A stretch of DNA of 64,000 nt from Platynereis dumerilii (Eukaryota; Annelida; Polychaeta; Phyllodocida; Nereididae). Positions 36,661 through 48,391 of the stretch are shown here, in pieces (position 1 is the stretch's first letter; every line of letters begins with the position of its first letter). Both the position numbers and the translations under genes were made by a program. The stretch lies in contig JAPTHN010000107.1 of assembly GCA_026936325.1 (NCBI GenBank), positions 124,001 to 188,000 of the forward strand. Direction: 5' to 3'. A model generated the notes under the pieces. That model was not told where the DNA came from and made no database searches. It was given only the letters and a program-made list of their open reading frames with translations.

Positions 36661-36769
36661 TCACGGGAGAACTTTTTTTTTTCCAGGTGGGGCAGAGGCA
36701 GACGATGTCTAGGAAAATTGACATTAACTCAGCGGGAAACAGTACATTTAAATTTCTTCCTGCACCTGC

Positions 36770-36885
36770 ATATTCTGCAATCAACTCTGCAGTTTGGGAC
36801 TGAAATTGCAGAATTCTGCAATTCTGCAATAAATTCTGCAGTTTGGCAGGAAACTGCAGAATTCCGCAATTCTGCAATAAAATGT
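36770..36885. repeat. 'ctgcagaattctgcaat' short interspersed repeats
   Basis: Multiple overlapping copies of 'gcagaattctgcaattctg' and 'ctgcagtttggcagg', partly palindromic. The frames across this stretch reflect the repeat. Confidence 0.65.
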
Positions 36886-37139
36886 CAACACAACAACAAC
36901 TGCAGAGTTCAAAGTGAACTGCTATGGACTTCTTCTTCTTTTGGTGTCCATTCTCCTGGGTCGCCACTCTTGCGGGGAGCAGTACTTTCAGGCTGAACTA
37001 GACATCAGAATTTTCAACTTTTTGGGTGCTATCTTCAGAGCCGAGAATAAGGCAGTTGGCAACAAGACAACTGGCAGTAGGAAATAAGCACAGTTGGTTT
37101 CACCATGTAATCCAGCTCAGCCACAAGTACAATATTGAA

Positions 37140-39030
37140 CTAGTATTCAACCTTTAAAAAGGTTAGGCAATGATTCGACCTCAAATATATGAGTAAAACA
37201 AATTACTTGAGACTATGTCGGATTATTATGGTAGAGACCCTGTAAGCTGAAGTTTCTACTTATATTATGTCGTAAAGTAGACACACTTAGCCCATGCAAA
37301 ATTTGAAGAAAATTGTCCATGTCAATCACAAGATATAGCCATTTACCCCTTTTGGGGGTTACTACCTAAAACCGAAACTGTTCATCCAGTAACATCCATT
37401 AAGTACAAGCCTAGATCCAACATAAACTTGACATTCCATTTTAAACAACCAAATTCCTCAAAATACGTATTTACCCCCCTTTGACCTTGATTACGGGGGT
37501 AAATTATCCTATACTGTAACGTTTTCTCTTTTAACATGTGCCTGAGTCAATATCCCATACGTGTGCAAAATTTGAAGTAAATCGTCCATGTCAGTCACAA
37601 GTTATAGTCATTTACCCCTTTTGGGGGTAATTATTAAAAACCGAAACTTTTCGTCCAGTAACATCCATACGAATAACCTAGACCAAACGTGCAACTAATA
37701 TTCCATTTTAAACAACCAAGTTCTTCAAAATATGTATTTACCCCCTTAGAACTTGATTACGAGGGTAAATCACCCTATTCTGTGAATTTTTTCCTTTTAG
37801 CATGTGTCTGAGTCAATGTCACAAACGTGTGCAAAATTTGAAGTAAATCGTCCATGTCAATCACAAGTTATAGTCATTTACCCCTTTTGGGGGTAATTAC
37901 CCAAAACAGAAAGTTTTCATCCAGTAAAATCCAACCGGATAGCAGTAGACCAAACATACAGCTGATATTCCATTTTGAACAACATAACTCCTCAAAATAT
38001 ATATTCACCCCTTTTGGCATTGATTACGAGGGTAAATACCCTATGTTGGCAATACTGTTAAAATTATTTGTTTAATATGTGCCTGAGTCAATATCCCAAA
38101 CGTGTGCAAAATTTGAAGTAAATCGTCCATGTCAATCACAAGTTATAGACATTTACCCCTTTTGGGGGTAATTACCCAAAACAGAAACTTTTCATCCAGT
38201 AAAATCCAACCGGATACCCGTAGACCAAACATACAGCTGATATTCCATTTTGAACAACATAACTCCTCAAAATATATATTCACCCCTTTTGGCATTGATT
38301 ACGAGGGTAAATACCCTATGTTGGCAATACTGTTAAAATTATTCGTTTAATATGTGCCTGAGTCAATATCCAAAACGTGTGCAAAATTTGAAGAAAATCG
38401 TCCAGGTCAATCACAAGTTATAGACATTTACCCCTTTTTGGGGGGTAATTACCAAGCTTCGGGCAACAAGGATTGCATAATACAGAAACCATTAATATAT
38501 TACCAGACTATCATTGAAATCCTTTCATTAAAACCAAAGTTTTACAATGCTTTCACTCTTGGGGCAAAACACCCTATTTTCAACACCCATTACATAGTTA
38601 CCCCTTCACATAATCAAAATATAAAATATCACTTACCTTGAATGGTTAGTCAGGCTACCTATCAGTGAAAGAACTGAGTTTCTAGCTTGCTTAGTTTTTC
38701 TGGAAACCTGTGCAAACCTGTTTTAGTCAAATTGGGGTAATTACCCCCTTACCCTCATTGCACAAAAACAATTATGGGTTACAAATGTTGGGATACATGT
38801 TTATATATATATTCCAAAGTTTCAAATTGATTCTTGTAATATTAAAAAAGTTATTCCACTTTTAAGTTTTCCAATTTTCGACTTTGAGATGACCTGTGAC
38901 CTTGAGTTCAAGGTCAAGGTCAACCATCTTCTCCCAAAATGAAGTACTAACCATGGACTATATATGTACCAAGTTTCAAGTCTCTAGCACAAAAACCTAC
39001 TGGCCAAGAAAATAATAATAATAATAATAA
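37140..39030 (-). mobile_element. Helitron-like unit Y, copy 1, with ~270-bp tandem repeats
   Basis: At the left edge CTAG (37140-37143) is followed by 5 bases and a perfect hairpin AACCTTT-AA-AAAGGTT (37149-37164). Read on the minus strand this is hairpin, short spacer, CTAG, T: the form of a Helitron 3' end. The interior carries five tandem units beginning 'gcaaaatttgaag' at 37296, 37564, 37831, 38106 and 38381, then a 'gaccttgagttcaaggtcaa' block, and ends in (AAT)n. The 73-codon frames at 37854 and 38129 are the same repeat frame. No Rep/helicase frame, so non-autonomous. A Helentron/HINE-like plan with central minisatellite is inferred, not proven. Confidence 0.6.
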
Positions 39031-40440
39031 CTAGACATCAATATTACTGGTGAACCAGTAATGAGCATTCACCAATTCGCATAATTTACTTGACTATCAA
39101 ATTGACACTCTTCATATTGACATTCATATTGACTTAATTTTGACTTCATACTGACTTTCTATATTGACTTCAAATTGACTTCATATTGACATTCATATTG
39201 ACATTCCTATTGACATTCATACTGACATCCATATTGACATTCATATTGACATTCATGTTGACGTTCATATTGGCATTCATATTGGCATTCGTATTAACTA
39301 AAAATTGCGTTCATATTGACATCCATATTGATGGTTTTATTGACATTCATATTAAAATACATATTGACATTCATATTGACATTTATATTGACACCGATAT
39401 TGACACTGATATTGACACTGATATTGACACTGATATTGACACTGATGTTGACACTGATATTGACACTGATATTGACACTGACCTTCATTTTGACATTCAT
39501 TTTGACATTCAATTTGATGTTGAAATTCACATTCATATTGACTTCACATTGTCTTCACATTTACATTCATATTGATATTCATATTGACTTCAAATTGACT
39601 TGATTCATTCCTTAATTTACTCTACTTTGCACTTTACTCATTTCTTCACTTTTCCTCTCTTTGACTTGTGATGACCTTGACATGTGATGAACTTATTCAC
39701 AAGGTCAAATATTTTTTAGATCTCTCAAGTTACTCTTGATTGGAAATGCTAGACTACAATTGAACAACCATGCTTGAAAAATGACAAAAACGGCGTGAAA
39801 ATGTACCTATCCATTCACTTTAATTGACCTTGACCTTGATGTCAAGGTCATGGATGTTGAAGGAAAATATTTGTCTATCATAGGACTATATATGTGTCAA
39901 GTTTCATTGAGTTGTCTTCATTCAAAGCAAAGTTAAAAAATATTTTCACTTTTGGGCAGAATATTCTAATTTCTAAAATCAAATATCTCAGTAACCACTT
40001 ACAGTATCTCAACTATCTTCCTTTCCGCACTGGATATTCCTATAGAGCACCTTGTCCTAGAATTTTACGAAATTCCTGCTGACGGTTTCTCCAGAACCGT
40101 GCGCAAAAGGGTTTTCATTAAAAGGGGTCAGGGTAATTACCCCTTTTTAAAAATAGAAAATTTTATGACTGATCTGGATCAAGTGACTGACTAGTAACTT
40201 ACCAGTGAAGATCTGGTGTTTCCATCTTTATTAGTTCAGGAGATAGACCTCCACAAAGGGCCACTTTGAGGTGACCTGTGACCTTGAAAAGTAGGTCAAG
40301 GTCAAAAATATTTCGCAAAATTTATTTTCTCATCCAGGACTACCTATCTACTTAATTTCAGCCTGAAATTCAGAAAAAAAGGGAAGAAAAATAATATGAC
40401 CAAAATCAAGACCATTCACCATAGTGATGGTGAATGCTAA
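39031..40440 (-). mobile_element. Helitron-like unit X, between the two Y copies
   Basis: The left edge is CTAG (39031-39034), 8 bases, then a perfect hairpin ATTACTGGT-GA-ACCAGTAAT (39043-39062). GCATTCACCA (39065-39074) is the inverse of TGGTGAATGC (40428-40437) at the other end, where a second hairpin CATTCACCAT-AGTG-ATGGTGAATG (40413-40436) sits. Subterminal inverted repeats plus a terminal hairpin and CTAG recall Helentron-type elements. The interior contains a 12-bp microsatellite and several 'tgaccttga' motifs. Confidence 0.55.
39110..39605. repeat. 'attcatattgac' 12-bp microsatellite
   Basis: About 40 near-copies of 'attcatattgac' or 'actgatattgac'. Open frames in several phases on both strands (129 codons plus at 39186, 80 minus) come from the 12-bp period and are not genes. 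Confidence 0.92.
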
Positions 40441-42309
40441 CTAGTATTCAACCTTTAAAAAGGTTAGGCAATGATTCGACCTCAAATATATGAGTAAAAC
40501 AAATTATATGAGACTATGTCGGACTATCATGGTAGAGACCCTGTAAGCTGAAGTTTCTACTTATATTATGTCGTAAAGTAGACACACTTAGCCCATGCAA
40601 AATTTGAAGAAAATTGTCCATGTCAATCACAAGATATAGCCATTTACCCCTTTTGGGGGTTACTACCTAAAACCGAAACTGTTCATCCAGTAACATCCAT
40701 AAGTACAAGCCTAGATCCAACATAAACTTGACATTCCATTTTAAACAACCAAATTCCTCAAAATACGTATTTACCCCCTTTGACCTTGATTACAAGGGTA
40801 AATTATCCTATACTGTAACGTTTTCTCTTTTAACATGTGCCTGAGTCAATATCCCATACGTGTGCAAAATTTGAAGTAAATCGTCCATGTCAGTCACAAG
40901 TTATAGTCACTTACCCCTTTTGGGGGTAATTATTAAAAACCGAAACTTTTCATCCAGTAACATCCATACGAATAACCTAGACAAAACGTGCAACTAATAT
41001 TCCATTTTAAACAACCAAGTTCTTCAAAATATGTATTTACCCCCTTAGAACTTGATTACGAGGGTAAATCACCCTATTCTGTGAATTTTTTCCTTTTAGC
41101 ATGTGTCTGAGTCAATGTCACAAACGTGTGCAAAATTTGAAGTAAATCGTCCATGTCAATCACAAGTTATAGTCATTTACCCCTTTTGGGGGTAATTACC
41201 CAAAACAGAAAGTTTTCATCCAGTAAAATCCAACCGGATAGCAGTAGACCAAACATACAGCTGATATTCCATTTTGAACAACATAACTCCTCAAAATATA
41301 TATTCACCCCTTTTGGCATTGATTACGAGGGTAAATACCCTATGTTGGCAATACTGTTAAAATTATTTGTTTAATATGTGCCTGAGTCAATATCCCAAAC
41401 GTGTGCAAAATTTGAAGTAAATCGTCCATGTCAATCACAAGTTATAGACATTTACCCCTTTTGGGGGTAATTACCCAAAACAGAAACTTTTCATCCAGTA
41501 AAATCCAACCGGATACCCGTAGACCAAACATACAGCTGATATTCCATTCTGAACAACATAACTCCTCAAAATATATATTCACCCCTTTCGACATTGATTA
41601 CGAGGGTAAATACCCTATGATGGAAATACTGTTAAAATTATCCGTTTAATATGTGCCTGAGTCAATATCCCAAACGTGTGCAAAATTTGAAGAAAATCGT
41701 CCAGGTCAATCACAAGTTATAGACATTTACCCCTTTTTGGGGGGTAATTACCAAGCTTCGGGCAAAAAGGATTACATAATACAGAAACCATTAATATATT
41801 ACCATACTATCATTGAAATCCTTTCATTAAAACCAAAGTTTTACAATGTTATCACTCTTGGGGCAAAACACCCTATTTTCAACACCCCATTACATAGTCA
41901 CCCCTTCACATAATCAAAATATAAAATATCACTTACCTTGAATGGTTAGTCAGGCTACCTATCAGTGAAAGAACTGAGTTTCTAGCTTGCTTAGTTTTCT
42001 GGAAACCTGTGCAAACCTGTTTTAGTCAAATTGGGGTAATTACCCCCTTACCCTCATTGCACAAAAACAATTATGGGTTACAAATGTTGGGATACATGTT
42101 TATATATATATTCCAAAGTTTCAAATTGATTCTTGTAATATTAAAAAAGTTATTCCACTCTTAAGTTTTCCAATTTTCGACTTTGAGATGACCTGTGACC
42201 TTGAGTTCAAGGTCAAGGTCAACCATCTTCTCCCAAAATGAAGTACTAACCATGGACTATATATGTACCAAGTTTCAAGTCTCTAGCACAAAAACCTACT
42301 GGCCAAGAA

Positions 42310-42340
<31 letters not shown>
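40441..42340 (-). mobile_element. Helitron-like unit Y, copy 2
   Basis: Near-identical to 37140-39030: CTAG at 40441, hairpin at 40450-40465, five tandem units starting at 40597, 40864, 41130, 41405 and 41680, then the same block and an expanded (AAT)n at about 42310-42340. By eye only a few percent of positions differ, so the duplication is recent. The unit joins X without any intervening base. Confidence 0.65.
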
Positions 42341-42343
<3 letters not shown>

Positions 42344-42437
42344 TCAAAGAAAACAAGATGATTCTCCCGATAGGTCGAATCATAATAATAAAATCAAAGA
42401 AAACAAGATGATTCTCCCGATAGGTCGAATCATAACT
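42341..42437. repeat. 48-bp perfect tandem duplication
   Basis: 'aaaatcaaagaaaacaagat' through 'gataggtcgaatcata' occurs twice in a row, at 42341 and about 42389, with an intervening 'ataat'. It lies at the junction between the (AAT)n of the Y unit and a LINE tail. Confidence 0.85.
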
Positions 42438-42439
42438 AG

Positions 42440-42800
42440 AAGGGCATATGGAGGCTCCTTGGAGAAAGAAGACCTGGAAAGACTACACAGCAACAATCAT
42501 CGACAACTACTAGCTCCAAAAGCTACTACAGGATGCCAAGGCCAAGTCCTCTCTAATGTATCTCAACACAGAGATCATCACTATCAACAAACCCCACCAC
42601 ATTTGGACATCCTGCAAAAATTCTCCAAAACTGGTGACTGCAGCAACAACAAGAGTAAAGCTGCTTACAAGAACATACCCCCTAGAAGCTCACGTCGCTA
42701 AATTTAAGAAACCCCCGGGCGATGGAATCTGCAAGTTTTGCTCCAAAGAGAAGGAAGACACAGCCCACTGTCACGATCTGGAAAATTTGAGATTATGTGA
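42440..42800 (+). mobile_element. LINE C-terminal tail fragment
   Basis: In two frames the segment encodes SSLMYLNTE, HHIWTSCKNSPKLV, TRVKLLTRTYPLEAHVAKF and then CKFCSKEKEDTAHC. This follows, element by element, the C-terminus at 22030-21750 (SSLKWLDLEMC, HPLWRTN, VRAKLLAGTYILQ, CTLCDTEEEDVQHF). It is therefore the tail of a related LINE. The 83-codon frame at 42556-42807 is its best-preserved part. Truncated at both ends. Confidence 0.75.
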
Positions 42801-42948
42801 TATATAAATGTGTACATAATTTGGAGGTTTATAATAACATAACATAATAATTACATTAATTATACTGAGTTTTTGGGAGATGTTGTTTTAATTTTTAGTG
42901 GTTTTGAATGAGTGATGAAATTACTCCAAATAACTTCGGGACATGTTG

Positions 42949-43058
42949 TATTTATATATGGGATTTTTCCTTTCGGTGTTACTTTTAATTCAGTTTCAGA
43001 TTATATTTATATATGGGATTTTTCCTTTCGGTGTTACTTTTAATTCAGTTTCAGATTA
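42949..43058. repeat. 55-bp tandem duplication
   Basis: 'tatttatatatgggattttt' through 'attcagtttcagat' is present twice in direct succession (42949 and 43004), with essentially no divergence. Confidence 0.88.
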
Positions 43059-44281
43059 ATTTTTATTAACAGAATTCCTATGGCACTGAATTGCTGATGA
43101 TTATCAGCTGTTCTGATCTGTTTGTATACTGTTGTTTGAAGCTAAGCTGGTCAGGTTGAAATTCCTACCTATTTTATGCTCCATCGACTTTCATGGTCAC
43201 TCACTAAGCTGTGTCCTGATTTGCGGTTGCTTGATGACATGTTATGTGAAGTTAATTTTGATTGGTTTAAAAGTTGGGCTGATTGGCCTGGACTGAATCA
43301 GTGTGTCACTCTTAGCCCAGCCTTGGTGCTGTTCAGTGGGCTTCTTCAAAAGTTCCCATTCATCTAATTTCTAGTAAGTACATTTTCAATTTTCTTAGCC
43401 ATTAGTGTTTGAGCTGTGCTTCAGGTAATTCAAAGTAATTTACAAAGTGTTTATTTTAGCCTGATATATTGGCTTTATTGGTATGTTCTATAATGTGACA
43501 TTACATTGTGTATTCAATTTATTTGAGTTTTGTTAAATTTAATGGTAACATGTGGTATGTCTGACTTTGACATTTGACCTTGAACATGTGGTGGACCATG
43601 TGGGCCCAGCAAGGTGGTCGGCCATCTTTTAGTTCACATTTTAAAAATTAATTTAATTGTATATGCCCATACTGGGTTACCTTCTTTACTATTATAATAG
43701 TTTCTTGAGTTTATACAATTAATTGTTAATGGAGTTTGAACTATTATTGTTCCACTTTTGTTGTATTTTGAATTATAGTGTGGTGTGGTAGCTGACGTAG
43801 CTGGTAGTTGGTACTGCCATAGCTGATCTGATGGCGATGGACTGTGATGTGATGGTAATTGCATATCATGGATATTGGATAATGGTAACATTGGAAAACT
43901 GGTTGTCATCCAGGAGGACTTCATCAATTTCATACACTTCAAAATTCTATTGGATTCTGTGTCATCCATCTGTCTTCGTGAACTGGAATTTCGCCCAAGG
44001 AGTAATTCTGCTTTATTGATCGTGGTTTGGAGTGTGAATGGACAATTGGTCGATAATGACAATTGGTTTTTTACAATGAAAAGTTGTACTAAATGACAAT
44101 TGGGTTTTGATAATGGACATTTGGTTTTCAATAATGAACTTTAAGATGCTCAAGAATTGAGTGCTGATATTTCTTTTGCGTTTAATAGGCAAAGGAGCAG
44201 TGAAAATTCCCTTTTTTTCTTTTTAATATATATGATGAATTATATTTGTACAGTGTAAATAAATTTGTTGAATTTTATTGA
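43059..44281. other. no supported gene
   Basis: AT-rich. The 165-codon minus frame at 44131-43634 has no motif or splice support. 'gtgtaaataaatttgttgaa' near 44255 looks like a poly(A)-signal-bearing 3' tail of an element. Confidence 0.4.
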
Positions 44282-44331
44282 GTGTTCTGGTTTCCTCTCT
44301 CCCGACCTTTTGACACCCACTTCCTATTCAG

Positions 44332-44543
44332 ATGTCAAGCATCAGTTTACATCTACAAGGACAGACTCGAAGGCCTCAGTCGACAGGGCTTCCACCCTTC
44401 CAGCTATTCCACAGACCCAGTCAGCACGCTGCTGAATGGACCACCTGCCACCCTGGAGAAGGCCCTTCAATTCGAGAACAATATCTCACTGCTTTGTCAC
44501 AGACTTCGCAACTTCAGACTGAACAGAATGAATAGGCTCAAAT
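44332..44543 (+). CDS. unassigned coding-like fragment behind a strong acceptor
   Basis: A long polypyrimidine tract and 'cctattcag' end at 44331. From there one frame reads CQASVYIYKDRLEGLSRQGF, HPSSYSTDPVSTLLNGPP, TLEKALQFENNISLLCHRL and RNFRLNRMNRLK, then a stop (44543-44545). Third positions are strongly C/G-rich, unlike the AT-rich surroundings, which supports a once-coding sequence. The family is not recognised. It could be an exon of the plus-strand gene ending at 49561 or, more likely given the GC shift, part of a mobile element extending to about 45330. Confidence 0.4.
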
Positions 44544-44545
44544 AG

Positions 44546-45330
44546 TTTAACCTGGCTTCCACAGGTGTGCTCCTACCAAAAGGAGGAAATTCCACTAAAG
44601 AAGAAGATGAAGAAGCATGTTCTGTTTTCTTGTGGATTGGTCATCGTTCTACCACTCTGCTCGGCCAATTCTCAATCAAATTTCACTCTGAAAAAAGTTG
44701 CGGGTACCCTGCAACCAGGTCTATTGACTGAAGTTGACAGTGTTTGCCCGTTGTTGGTTCTTTTTTCCGTACGACACATTTTTCGGCGATCGGTCAGCTG
44801 GCAAAAATGTATTGACCCCCCTTTTGCCGGTGAGGCGCCAACCATCCCGTCGGGAAGTTCTGCTGCCCAACAGACAAAGGTTTTTCCTGAAAATAGCAAC
44901 CTTGGTGCCACTCTGTCTGGTCCTGAAGGGGGTCCAGACAGCGGTGGGAAGGTTTTATGTGCATCCCGAAGCATTTTCCCTCCCAGCGGAGTGCAAAACC
45001 ATCTCGGCCAGAAGGTATTTCGCAACTTGCAGGCATTCCCGTCCATTATATAAACCGATGGGAACTTTATTAGCCCACCGAGGCGCGAAAATTTTGCCGC
45101 CGAGATGTTTTTTCCATGCCGGTGGCCTACTATTTTCCTAGACTATTCCAACGACGATTTCTTTTTTAATTTCAACACGCTGAAATTTTTTCTGCTCCAT
45201 GACGATTTATAGGAACGCCATGGAGCAGGTTTCTCGCCGTCGAGAAGCCTAAACGTGCCCGGCGAGAAGCGAAAGACTCCATGCGGGATAGGTCAAATTA
45301 GGAAATATTTTTCCGATTTTCGAGGATATC
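44546..45330. other. GC-richer block, likely old mobile-element sequence
   Basis: Markedly richer in G and C than its flanks, with overlapping frames of up to 162 codons (44565-45053) and 135 codons (44734-45141), none with a family signature. Phrases such as 'gaggcgcgaaaattttgccg' and 'cggcgagaagcgaaagac' suggest a foreign origin. Confidence 0.35.
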
Positions 45331-45576
45331 TTTTCCCGCAGATTAAAAAAGTACTCCGGTTCTTGTTGTTATAGTGATACACAATCCGTGATCCTGGGAT
45401 TAACACAAATTGAGTTACAGTATCTTGAAGACAAGGAAGGTGGACACACGGAAGCCTCTTGACTCTGCAATACCCAGGCCATATGATCACGGCGGAGGGC
45501 AAAAAAAAATTGAGATGGCCAGATGGGGAATTTTCTGGAAAATTGTTTGATTTGACATGGCATGACCAATCTAAGT

Positions 45577-45660
45577 AAAGGTTATTCACCAAGGGAGAGG
45601 GAATAATATGTGATTTATCACTTTACACATTCCTGATCCCATGGTGAATAACTGGCTTAT
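45577..45660. repeat. second copy of the 'ggttattcacca' hairpin repeat
   Basis: 'ggttattcaccaagggagag', 'cacattcctgatcccatggt' and 'gaataactggcttat' match 33622-33725 with a shorter middle. Confidence 0.75.
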
Positions 45661-45979
45661 ATCATGAGACAACTGGACAACAAGAAATATCACTCTAAGC
45701 CCAGACCACACACTTGACATAAATTGTTTAAGTGGAATCAACTATTTTTCTTTTTTTAAGCTGTGTCAGCTTATATACTATTTGTCAGTTTCCATGGATT
45801 GATATTTTTAGTCAACACAACACAATCCTTTTCAGTCATACTCATGAACTTCTGAGACCCAAACAGAATAAGTTTACTCAACTTAATTAGCTTCAGCCAG
45901 ATTTGTTATGCCAATAGTTGAACATCTTATTATGTTCGATTCATTGGACAAGCAAAAAATAACCTTGTCTTAGCTACTT

Positions 45980-47040
45980 ACTCTGTGGGCACATGGGTTA
46001 TTGGTTTGTTTTGTAATCTGAAGGTGTTGGCTTCAAAACCGGTGAGATTTATATATTTTTCGTTACACCTTATATTTATGGTACAAAGGTTGGAGCAAAG
46101 GTCAACATATTTTAATATTTTGATTCGTTTGTCATTGTGGACCCTGGTTAGTGTCCTGGCCCACTACGCAGAATCTGAGTCAAATCACATATTTTGTTTT
46201 TCATAATCTATTTATAGAATTTTTGAGGAGACTAGGTGAAAGAGCTTGTTGCATTTGCTTGACATCGTGGCCACATTGGTTAAGTGGCTGATCTTTTAAT
46301 GCAAAGGTCTTGAGTTCAAATCTGGAACAGAGTGACATTTTCTTAACAACACAATCTGTTACAAAAAGACTTGAAGAAACAACCTGGTGTGTTGAGTGGA
46401 CATTGTGGCCACATTGGTTGAGTGACTCATCTTGTAACACAAAGGTCTTGAGTTCAAATCTGTAATGGATTGACATTTTCTTAATAACGCAATTTGTTAT
46501 TAAAAAAAAAGACTTGAAGAAACAACCTGGTGTGTTGAGTGGAAATCGTGGCCACATTGATTAAGTTACTGACATTGTAACGTTAAGGTCTTGAGTTCAA
46601 ATCTGTAATGGATTGACATTTTCTTGATAACACAATTTGTTATATAAAAAAAAAGACTTGAAGAAACAACCTGGTGTGTTGAGCGGACATTGTGGCTACA
46701 TTGGTTAAGTGACTGGTCTTGTAATCGAACGGTCTTGAGTTCAAATCTGTAACAGAGTGATATTTTCTAAATACTCTCTGTTATACAACTTATGAGACGA
46801 CTAGCAGAAACAACTTGATGTGTTGAGTGGACATTGTGGCCACTTCGGTTGAGTGACTAGCCTTGTAATACAGAGGTCTAGAGTTCAAATCCGCGACAGT
46901 TTGAAATTTTCTTAATAATACCATGTATTCTAGAATAAGTGAGGAACATTCATCGGACATTGCGGCCACATTGGATAAATGACTAGTGCTATGATACAGA
47001 CTTCTTGAGTTCAAATCCTGGACAATTAGACATTTTCAGT
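45980..47040 (+). repeat. tandem array of ~140-bp tRNA-like units
   Basis: Six clear and two degenerate units. Each clear unit has 'tggccacattggttaagtgg' (A-box-like), an anticodon-loop-like segment (cttttaa in the first clear unit, as in a Lys tRNA with UUU) and 'gagttcaaatc' (B-box-like), then an AT-rich spacer and 'cttgaagaaacaacctggtg'. B-box-like motifs start near 46312, 46450, 46593, 46737, 46881 and 47006; degenerate ones near 46028 and 46178. Not functional tRNA genes: the acceptor stems do not pair. Either a tandemly amplified SINE or a minisatellite derived from one. Confidence 0.75.
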
Positions 47041-48391
47041 ATATTATGTAATTTATTGTAAAATTTGTGAAAACATCAAAAGAAAGAATGTCAACTTGAC
47101 ATTGGGGATGCAGACATGTTGATCATCTGTGTGCATTGCCTTGACATATTTGCAGGCATTATCCAAATGTTGTTTAATGGTATTTTTCCAGCAGTTCTGT
47201 TGAACTTGGAGATATTTTAAAAAATTGCCTCACTGTAGAAGTAGAATCACAATATTGAATTTTTCTTTTTCACACACTGCAGGGTGTTTTACCATCATAA
47301 CTTCTTAATAATTACTTTAGGAAAAAATGTATATGTAATTATGCTTCCATTGAAATACTTAATATTGGTTTATGAGTGGCCTTGTAAAAGTCTTTGAGCA
47401 AGTTGACCTGGGCTGTAGGCAATTATTTTATCTTAATTACAACCACAATGATATAATCTACAGATTAGAAAGATCACTGAATCATTATGATAAGTTGTTT
47501 TAAGAAATGTGACTGTGTATGAGTGTTTTTTTAAACATTGACTGACTATCTTGTTACAATAAGTAAAGTGCTGACATCTATATGTAGAAAGTGGTGTTAC
47601 TCACACTCCAGATGTTTTTAGCAGTTTTACTTGTCATAACTCCTCTTGATGTTGTTAGCAGTTTTTCCTACAACCTACAAGTGGCTTATTGCCTTAAGGA
47701 CCATTTCTAACACCTTCAAGACTGTTAACTTGACAGAGTAAAGCCATCCTATTGATTTCTCAAATTAGAAGAACTCAACATTTTTAAAGGTAAGAGAACT
47801 GGAATATTCTGTAGCAATTAATGAATGTGACAATATAGAATACTTATTTCATTGTTATGAATATCAATAGACTTGAAATAGATAATTTCTTGAAGGGGCA
47901 TTTCTTAACAAGGTGTTGTTTGATTTAGAAGTGAATATTTGGTGACTTTGCACACTCAACATTTATAATTGGTGCGGCGTTACCCTGAAATAAAGGGGAA
48001 AACTCCAAGCCCAGTTGGAAATTAAATGGTCGCTCTTTTTGTCTTGGAATTTTTATGACTAGCTGGCTGGCAACAATGATAAGCAGTCAAATAGCTACAG
48101 AAATATTTTTTGATGTTCATAACGTTCATTTACAGTCATTCATTAAAATGTTCATAATATATAGACAGAAAAATGCTGGTGTGTTGGCATACCATCACTT
48201 AAATTTTTCTGGCAAATATATAAATAAATATTTCGGACCAGCTCAAAACACTCAACATATTATCCAGTAATCAGGACTTCAAATTTATTGTTAATCATAT
48301 TCCTAATTCCCAATGAGTTGCACATTAATTATATTATGTTTTATATAAATTTTGTGATGTTTGAAAGTGATACTGTTAAAATATGTTTCAG
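47041..48391 (+). other. probable intron of the plus-strand gene
   Basis: AT-rich, no repeat recognised. It immediately precedes the first supported exon of the gene ending at 49561. Confidence 0.45.

Noticed and set aside
39186-39575. 129-codon frame rich in Ile, Leu, Thr, Asp
   Set aside because: Product of a 12-bp microsatellite, open on both strands.
37854-41649. Four nearly identical 73-codon frames
   Set aside because: They are the same frame of the ~270-bp repeat in the two Y units. Conservation is explained by recent duplication, not by protein selection.
37140-42340. Long terminal repeats of a retroelement (two 1.9-kb direct copies around a 1.4-kb core)
   Set aside because: No TG..CA ends, no primer-binding site or polypurine tract, no coding core, and each unit has its own hairpin-CTAG end.
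43634-44131. 165-codon minus-strand frame
   Set aside because: No codon bias, no motif, and overlapped by equally long frames on the other strand.
45980-47040. Functional tRNA genes
   Set aside because: B-box-like motifs are good but the acceptor stems do not pair and the spacing is irregular, so I list the units only as tRNA-like.
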